Part shown: positions 30,525-34,767 of the stretch, in pieces
Position numbering within the stretch: position 1 is the stretch's first letter
Layout: every line of letters starts with the position of its first letter
Origin: Lacticaseibacillus hegangensis
GTDB taxonomy: Bacteria; Bacillota; Bacilli; Lactobacillales; Lactobacillaceae
Assembly: GCF_003946465.1 (NCBI RefSeq)
Contig: NZ_RHOL01000030.1
Location: 1 to 34,767 of the forward strand
Length of the DNA: 34,767 bases
Direction of reading: 5' to 3'
Made by a program: the position numbers and the translations under genes
Notes under the pieces: model-generated
The model's input: only the letters and a program-made list of their open reading frames with translations
Database searches by the model: none
Told to the model about the DNA's origin: nothing

Positions 30525-32294
30525 ATGGGGCAGACTTTGGGTGAACTATTTCGGGCGTTTCGCACGCAGCGGCACATCTCTATGAAGCAGGCCGCCACTG
30601 GGCTTAACACAGCAACCATTTCGCGCTTTGAACGCGGCCAGGGTGATATCAGTCTCAAAATTGCCGGCCAGCTGATGTTTAACATCGGGATGGGTGTAGA
30701 CGACCTCGGCGAAATGCTAGGCGCTCAGACCCAAGGCTTCGCCAATGGCCTTCAGGAGATCATCAAGGGCCAGCGGACGGCCTTGGCTACAAAGGTGGAC
30801 ACTTTTCTTCAGCAGCAAACCTGCGCCGAACCATTAGCCGCGCTGATCCGCCAGATTCAGCCATTTTTACGCCTGCCTGAGACTGAAGACCGACACCTGC
30901 CCCTGACGTTGGAACAGACCCTGGCGGATCGTCTCGCCTACCCGAGCAAGTGGAGCAATTTCGAACTTTATCTCATTTCGAGCGCAGTGCCCTTTGCCAG
31001 TCATGAACTGACGACGTTGTTATGGCAGCGGCTAACCGCCTTAACGGACCAAACGCTAGGCTATCAGCGGCAGGCCCTGTGGCGCCTAGCCCTAGTGGCA
31101 CTGCTGCACAACGACAAGCCATTGTACGCGCAGATTGCCGCCGACATGCAGCGCATCAGCCCAATCCCGGCACTGCAGATTCATTTCAACAGCGTGATGC
31201 CGCAGTTTTTGGCCATCAGCGCGATTGCCGAACACCGCGACCCCGCCCCGATTCTTGGCGCACTACGCCGAGTCGGCGCAACGCAGCTGGCAGCTTTTCT
31301 TGACCACTCAGTACAAACAGCTGGCGCTAAACCTGCTTGGCACAACCAGGTAATCGAGGACCATTACGATTCCGCACTGGCCATTGAGCCAGATGCGAAG
31401 TTAATGTTCGGCCCCACCCTGGCACGACTTCGCAAGCAGCGGGGGCTGACCGTCAAAGACGTGATTGGGGACTGGTCCGCAGCAGCGCAATCCCGGTTTG
31501 AAAATGGCAAGACGACGCTAGGCTTTCACAGCACGCTGACGTTGATGCAGCGACTTCTTGTGCCAACCAGCCAAATGCAAGCGGCAACCGACGCGACCAG
31601 CACCTTCCGCCGTTATCGCCTGAAGGCCTACACCATGGCCAGCAACTTCCAGCAAGCCCATTACACGCGAGATGACTTGGTCAACCTGCTTGAGGAGTTC
31701 CGCCGAACCACGCCCAACTTTCCCGAGGGCCTGCGTGTCATGTACCAAGGTGGGCTGACGACGGCGTTCCACTGGGCGGCGCCAGACGCGCTGCCTGATC
31801 ACGATCCGCTGTACGCGGATGCGACGCCAAGCGAACAGAAGGCGATAGTCGATTACTTCCGCTCCCTGACCACACTCAGTTCGCAGGACATGGAGCTGCT
31901 CAACTTGAACATCAACCGTATCGATCAAACCTACTACGACGAGCTGGTTACGGTGGTGTTAGCCCGCATTAAGCCGCAAAGTAACGTGGCGGCCCAGCTC
32001 TTCGATAACTGTGATAACTTCATATACGGCGCCGTGTACTTTCACGTCGACAGCGTGATCCCCAAGCTCACCGCTGCCTTTACCCATGAATCTTGGCTAC
32101 TGTCCTGGTGGCCCATCTGCGAGGTCACCGAGCTGCAGACGCTCGCCCAAGTCTATCAGCACGACACCGAAGCCACCCGGCAGGCGGCAGCGCAGCTGAT
32201 CGCCGATACCCGCACCCTCTGTCCATTTGATAATACGGCGAATTATTCTGAGCACTGGCTGACGGCTTTCCGCGGCCAGGGCCGTCAAAAGTAG
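30525..32294 (+). CDS. Tandem double Rgg-type transcriptional regulator
   Basis: 589 aa; ATG at 30525 after GGGGGAAA. Module 1 (1-293) has an N-terminal Rgg/XRE HTH (LGELFRAFRTQRHISMKQAATGL...ISRFERGQGDISL) and a helical, TPR-like C-terminal domain. Module 2 starts again at residue 294: FGPTLARLRKQRGLTVKDVIGDWSAAAQSRFENGKTTLGF, followed by a second helical domain. Normal Rgg, GadR and MutR proteins are single modules of 280-300 aa that dimerise and bind short peptides, so this looks like a covalently linked dimer. HTH 2 is more degenerate (QSRFENGKTT in place of SRFERG..DI) and may bind DNA poorly. The frame is clean across the join. Target genes are unknown; the 20-residue peptide at 28972 is a possible ligand by proximity only. 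Confidence 0.85.
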   Translation: MGQTLGELFRAFRTQRHISMKQAATGLNTATISRFERGQGDISLKIAGQLMFNIGMGVDDLGEMLGAQTQGFANGLQEIIKGQRTALATKVDTFLQQQTCAEPLAALIRQIQPFLRLPETEDRHLPLTLEQTLADRLAYPSKWSNFELYLISSAVPFASHELTTLLWQRLTALTDQTLGYQRQALWRLALVALLHNDKPLYAQIAADMQRISPIPALQIHFNSVMPQFLAISAIAEHRDPAPILGALRRVGATQLAAFLDHSVQTAGAKPAWHNQVIEDHYDSALAIEPDAKLMFGPTLARLRKQRGLTVKDVIGDWSAAAQSRFENGKTTLGFHSTLTLMQRLLVPTSQMQAATDATSTFRRYRLKAYTMASNFQQAHYTRDDLVNLLEEFRRTTPNFPEGLRVMYQGGLTTAFHWAAPDALPDHDPLYADATPSEQKAIVDYFRSLTTLSSQDMELLNLNINRIDQTYYDELVTVVLARIKPQSNVAAQLFDNCDNFIYGAVYFHVDSVIPKLTAAFTHESWLLSWWPICEVTELQTLAQVYQHDTEATRQAAAQLIADTRTLCPFDNTANYSEHWLTAFRGQGRQK

Positions 32295-32313
32295 CGAGCT
32301 AACAATCGGGTCA

Positions 32314-32351
32314 AAAATAGCGCGCCATCACAACAGATGGCGCGCTATTTT
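32314..32351. terminator. Bidirectional terminator between the double Rgg and DUF1054 genes
   Basis: A perfect 16-bp stem (arms 32314-32329 and 32336-32351) with loop ACAACA and A/T-rich outer ends. Confidence 0.9.
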
Positions 32352-32353
32352 GC

Positions 32354-32965
32354 TCAGCTTGGATTGGCGTCAAGCAACAGCTTAAACACCGGTGCCAAAC
32401 GGACCACCCGCTCCTGCAGGTCAGCCCACAGCTCATCGGGCTCCGCAAACAGCGGATCGGCCCGCAGATAGGTCTTCCCCACCAAAAATTCTCCGGCCTG
32501 CGTAGTCAGATACCGTTTGCTGACCCGGTCATAATTCGACAGTGTCAACGGCAGCACGGCCTTTTTGGTGTGGTCGGCCCCAATTTCCATGTCGGTTGGC
32601 AGCAACACCATCTGCGGCCGCAGCGAGTCAAACGGCACGCGAACCGGCACCTTTTTGGCTTCCTGCAGCAAGGCCAGCCAGAGGAACAGACGGTCATCCC
32701 ACAAGCCCAGCTCAAGGTGCGGCGTCATTTTGTAGCCGCGCTGGCTGGTTGAAAGCGCCAGCCAGGTGTCCGGCGGCGGATTCTTGTGGCGCCGCAAATG
32801 TTTGGCTACGTGCAGCGTCAGCTTCGGCAGCCCTGCCTCCTCGAGCAATTCGGCCAACTGATTGCCAGCAGTTTCGAACTTCGGATCGATCACGCGCCGA
32901 ATTAAGTCCAACCGGCCTTCCAGTGTCGGCTCATCAAAAACAGTAAAATCCTGATCGGTGAACAT
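32354..32965 (-). CDS. DUF1054 (YktB) family protein
   Basis: 203 aa, the usual length of the family. The ATG at 32965 follows AGAAGGGGG. The family pattern is clear: FTDQDFTVFDEPTLEGRLDLIRRVIDPKFE at the start, VAKHLRRHKNPPPDTWLALSTSQRGYKMTPHLELGLWDDRLFLWLALL in the middle and NYDRVSKRYLTTQAGEFLVG. YktB-type proteins are cytoplasmic and structurally known but have no assigned function. The gene is divergent from yueI, with 65 bases between the starts. Confidence 0.88.
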   Translation of the reverse strand: MFTDQDFTVFDEPTLEGRLDLIRRVIDPKFETAGNQLAELLEEAGLPKLTLHVAKHLRRHKNPPPDTWLALSTSQRGYKMTPHLELGLWDDRLFLWLALLQEAKKVPVRVPFDSLRPQMVLLPTDMEIGADHTKKAVLPLTLSNYDRVSKRYLTTQAGEFLVGKTYLRADPLFAEPDELWADLQERVVRLAPVFKLLLDANPS

Positions 32966-33030
32966 GGCACGCCCCCTTCTGCTATACTGAATGTACATGC
33001 GCTGCAAGCGCCACCAAGGAGGAATTGACC

Positions 33031-33483
33031 ATGGCTGACGATGATCTGCAACAACACCTTAATAGTAGCATTTATGGGCCGCCTCAGACTAACCCAGATG
33101 AGCGGCGCCACTATTTAGGGTCCCTGCGCGAGCGGGTCGCCATCCGGGTCTTCAACCAGGACGTCGAAGCGCCAGCTTCACTTTCGGCAGTGACTGCCGC
33201 CTTGGCCAAAACAGCCGGCGAGTCGGGATACAAACTGCTGATCAACGGTAAGCTCGATCCTGAAATGACGGCGCCTTACATGAAGGCCGCAAGCGCGAAG
33301 AACATCCAATTCACGCTGGTCAACGATGGGACGGCCAACCTTGCGCCAAAGGGAGCCGGTATTTTACTGGTGGCCAGCTCCGCCATCAACGTTGAAGACA
33401 TCGACCAGCCCACTTCAGCAGAGCCGCCGCGTCCGCAATCATCAGCCAAAAAGCCCGGCTTTTTCGGTCGCCTGTTCAAGTGA
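33031..33483 (+). CDS. yueI: YueI family protein (DUF1694)
   Basis: 150 aa; ATG after AAGGAGGA. The N-terminal LQQHLNSSIYGPPQTNPDERRHYLGSLRERV is the family signature; the rest is an alpha/beta fold (KLLINGKLDPEMTAPYMKAASAKNIQFTLVN, GAGILLVASSAINVE) ending in a Lys/Pro-rich tail and PGFFGRLFK. Function unknown in the family. TATACT at 32983-32988 with a weak TGAACA 18 bases upstream may be the promoter. Confidence 0.88.
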   Translation: MADDDLQQHLNSSIYGPPQTNPDERRHYLGSLRERVAIRVFNQDVEAPASLSAVTAALAKTAGESGYKLLINGKLDPEMTAPYMKAASAKNIQFTLVNDGTANLAPKGAGILLVASSAINVEDIDQPTSAEPPRPQSSAKKPGFFGRLFK

Positions 33484-33544
33484 CCGCCGGCTGCCTCGTC
33501 ACGAAAGCAAGACGGTATAATCTCGCCGTGTAACATCAAGCACC

Positions 33545-33597
33545 CAAGCGCCTCTGCACCGCAATTCCAAGAACGAATCGCGCTGCAGAGGCGCTTG
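33545..33597. repeat. Palindromic repeat, copy 2
   Basis: Two 23-base arms (33545-33567 and 33575-33597) with two mismatches and a 7-base loop. It has the same geometry and core as the copy at 29269-29321, but several arm positions differ in both arms at once, keeping the pairing. It lies after yueI and may act as its terminator. Confidence 0.75.
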
Positions 33598-33706
33598 TCC
33601 TTTGGGCTGAGACCATTCGCCTACGGTCCGGACTTGTTTTACGCCACCGCAGTTGCACGCCCTCGTGATTAACCGTAAAATACGGTGAACCATCCAGGAG
33701 GCCACT

Positions 33707-34648
33707 ATGGAAAAACTAAAAAGTCGACTCGATGCTTTTTCGGATGGCATCATGGCGGTCATCATCACCATCATGGTGCTCGACATCACCCCAATTTTAC
33801 ACGACAGTTGGCCAAGCTACCTGAGCATGGGCAAACACATCGGCATCTACCTAATCACCTTTGTGTTTGTCTTTAACATGTGGTATCAGCATAGCACCGC
33901 GTTTGCGGAAATCGACACGATGACTTACCGCATCCTGATTTGGGATGTGGTGTTTCTGGCTGTGCTGTCCCTAATGCCCGTCTTCACCGCAATGATGGCG
34001 GAAAACACCACGCGCATCACCGTCATTTTGTACGGCGTGATGCAGGCCGCCATCAATTTAGTGTTCCGGGAACTGGCTAAGTCGATCATTCATCTGCAGT
34101 ACACCACGAAAGCTGACATGCAGCAGGTCTACCGCAAGATTTACGGCAACGCGAACCACTGGCTGGATGGCCTGTCGCTGGCGGCCATCATCAGCGGGTA
34201 CTTCTTTCCGCATATTACCCTGGTCTTTTACCTGGCCTACCCGATCCTCAGTTTTCTGATCAACGCCGATGCGCGCCAGCAAATGTATGACGCGGCTGCC
34301 CTGCCCGCCGATGAGCAGGAAGACTTGGCCAAGTTGCCCGCCTCAGACTATGTCGACTGGCGTAAAACCGCCAGACGGATCTGGCACGAGCCGGCCGAGG
34401 CGCCTCAGTCAGATGCCAACCATGCGGCAACTTCGCCTGCCAGCAAAACGTCTGGTGACGGCTCACCGTTGCCCCCTTGGGCGGCTTGGCTGGATCAAAG
34501 CCCAGACCCGCGGCGCAAGCAACGGCTTCACGAGCGTTTTGAAAACGCCACGCCGGAGCAACAGGCCCAGATGGCCGCCTGGTTTGCACAGCGCCGCCAA
34601 GTGTTGCACGGCCGCAACAAGCAGCAAGCCCCAAAGAAGCACCGTTAG
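33707..34648 (+). CDS. TMEM175-like potassium channel protein
   Basis: 313 aa; ATG after CAGGAGG. The first helix carries the family motif RLDAFSDGIMAVIITIMVLDI (FSDG at 11-14), the pore-lining helix of bacterial TMEM175 tetramers. About six hydrophobic helices follow up to residue 195 (TFVFVFNMWYQHS; VVFLAVLSLMPVFTAMMA; VILYGVMQAAINLVFRELA; LAAIISGYFFPHITLVFYLAYPILSFLI). It then has an unusually long hydrophilic tail of about 115 residues, Ala/Pro/Gln-rich and basic at the end, presumed cytoplasmic. The family conducts K+ without the classical selectivity filter. It is a single gene, terminated just before the insertion-sequence end. Confidence 0.88.
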   Translation: MEKLKSRLDAFSDGIMAVIITIMVLDITPILHDSWPSYLSMGKHIGIYLITFVFVFNMWYQHSTAFAEIDTMTYRILIWDVVFLAVLSLMPVFTAMMAENTTRITVILYGVMQAAINLVFRELAKSIIHLQYTTKADMQQVYRKIYGNANHWLDGLSLAAIISGYFFPHITLVFYLAYPILSFLINADARQQMYDAAALPADEQEDLAKLPASDYVDWRKTARRIWHEPAEAPQSDANHAATSPASKTSGDGSPLPPWAAWLDQSPDPRRKQRLHERFENATPEQQAQMAAWFAQRRQVLHGRNKQQAPKKHR

Positions 34649-34661
34649 CGCGGTGCTTTTT
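34638..34661 (+). terminator. Terminator overlapping the stop codon of the TMEM175-like gene
   Basis: AGCACCG / CGGTGCT 7-bp stem with a 6-base loop that contains the TAG stop, then TTTT. Confidence 0.75.
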
Positions 34662-34689
34662 ATTCGGCGTTTGGCATCCCCGAAAGAGC

Positions 34690-34767
34690 CCCCCAGTTTA
34701 CAATTCAAGTGCAACACCCTGACGACTAGACCAAAAAGGCCATGAAGACCTATTCTTGTTAGTACTA
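34690..34767 (+). mobile_element. End of an IS30-family-like insertion sequence (contig edge)
   Basis: Exact reverse complement of positions 1-78. Going outward it reads CCCCCAGTTTACAATTCAAG, then TGCAACACC and further sequence running off the contig. The element boundary is close to the C-run, since the sequences inward of 78 and 34690 differ. Family assignment is from the pattern of the end only. Confidence 0.6.

Noticed and set aside
1-34767. CRISPR array, tRNA, rRNA, prophage or restriction-modification genes
   Set aside because: I saw no spaced direct repeats, tRNA-like cloverleaf or rRNA sequence, and no gene products of these kinds among the reading frames.

Overview
The window reads as a contig from a lactic acid bacterium of the Lactobacillaceae, probably a high-GC lineage such as a Lacticaseibacillus or Schleiferilactobacillus relative. 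The reasons are strong AGGAGG-type ribosome sites, frequent TTG/GTG starts, short intergenic spaces with compact terminators, and typical low-GC-phylum genes (Tex, RsgA, YueI, DUF1054/YktB, Rgg, CelB-type PTS IIC, thioredoxin-type ArsC) written in GC-rich codons. The species call is inference. No rRNA, tRNA or CRISPR array was seen. Both contig ends carry the same 78-bp sequence in inverted orientation, with features of an IS30-family end, so the contig probably stops inside two copies of one insertion sequence.

Layout. 79-618 has no intact gene but holds a perfect 19-bp operator-like palindrome. 619-3033 is a three-module flavoprotein (FMN reductase + fumarate-reductase-like FAD domain + covalent-FMN domain). 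3074-3411 holds a possible small RNA. 3412-5136 (minus) has a frameshifted GNAT gene and an RsgA-type GTPase. 5300-5709 (minus) has no ORF but a textbook sigma-A promoter, about 375 nt of densely paired sequence with a long-range closing helix, and a terminator: I read it as an independent, elaborate non-coding RNA that I cannot assign to a known class. 5773-9091 (minus) encodes a luciferase-like monooxygenase and Tex. 9279-13583 has a PASTA-like protein, YaaA, a duplicated lipoprotein pair (one copy frameshifted in a G-run), a small hypothetical protein and a small lipoprotein.

13604-21776 (minus) is a carbohydrate locus. One unit reads GH105, AraC regulator, PTS IIC and a heparinase II/III-like lyase, ending at a strong terminator. 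A second unit has a TIM-barrel epimerase and a GH2 glycosidase. The block from about 15.4 to 22.1 kb looks clearly more AT-rich than its flanks, suggesting transfer. The enzymes lack signal peptides, so the model is uptake of a uronate-containing oligosaccharide by the PTS permease followed by cytoplasmic beta-elimination and hydrolysis of the unsaturated product.

22112-28807 holds mostly single-gene housekeeping or stress units: old yellow enzyme, Nudix, aldo-keto reductase, NAD(P)-binding protein, GNAT, a 48-aa small protein, a YcaC-like hydrolase, a C26 glutamine amidotransferase and a small hypothetical. 28890-29194 is a second non-obvious locus: a good promoter, a 20-codon ORF with a perfect Shine-Dalgarno, and a downstream RNA with a C-rich loop and terminator. 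The right end has ArsC, an acidic small protein, a 589-aa regulator made of two complete Rgg-type modules in tandem, DUF1054, YueI and a TMEM175-like channel. Two copies of a palindromic repeat family lie at 29269-29321 and 33545-33597.
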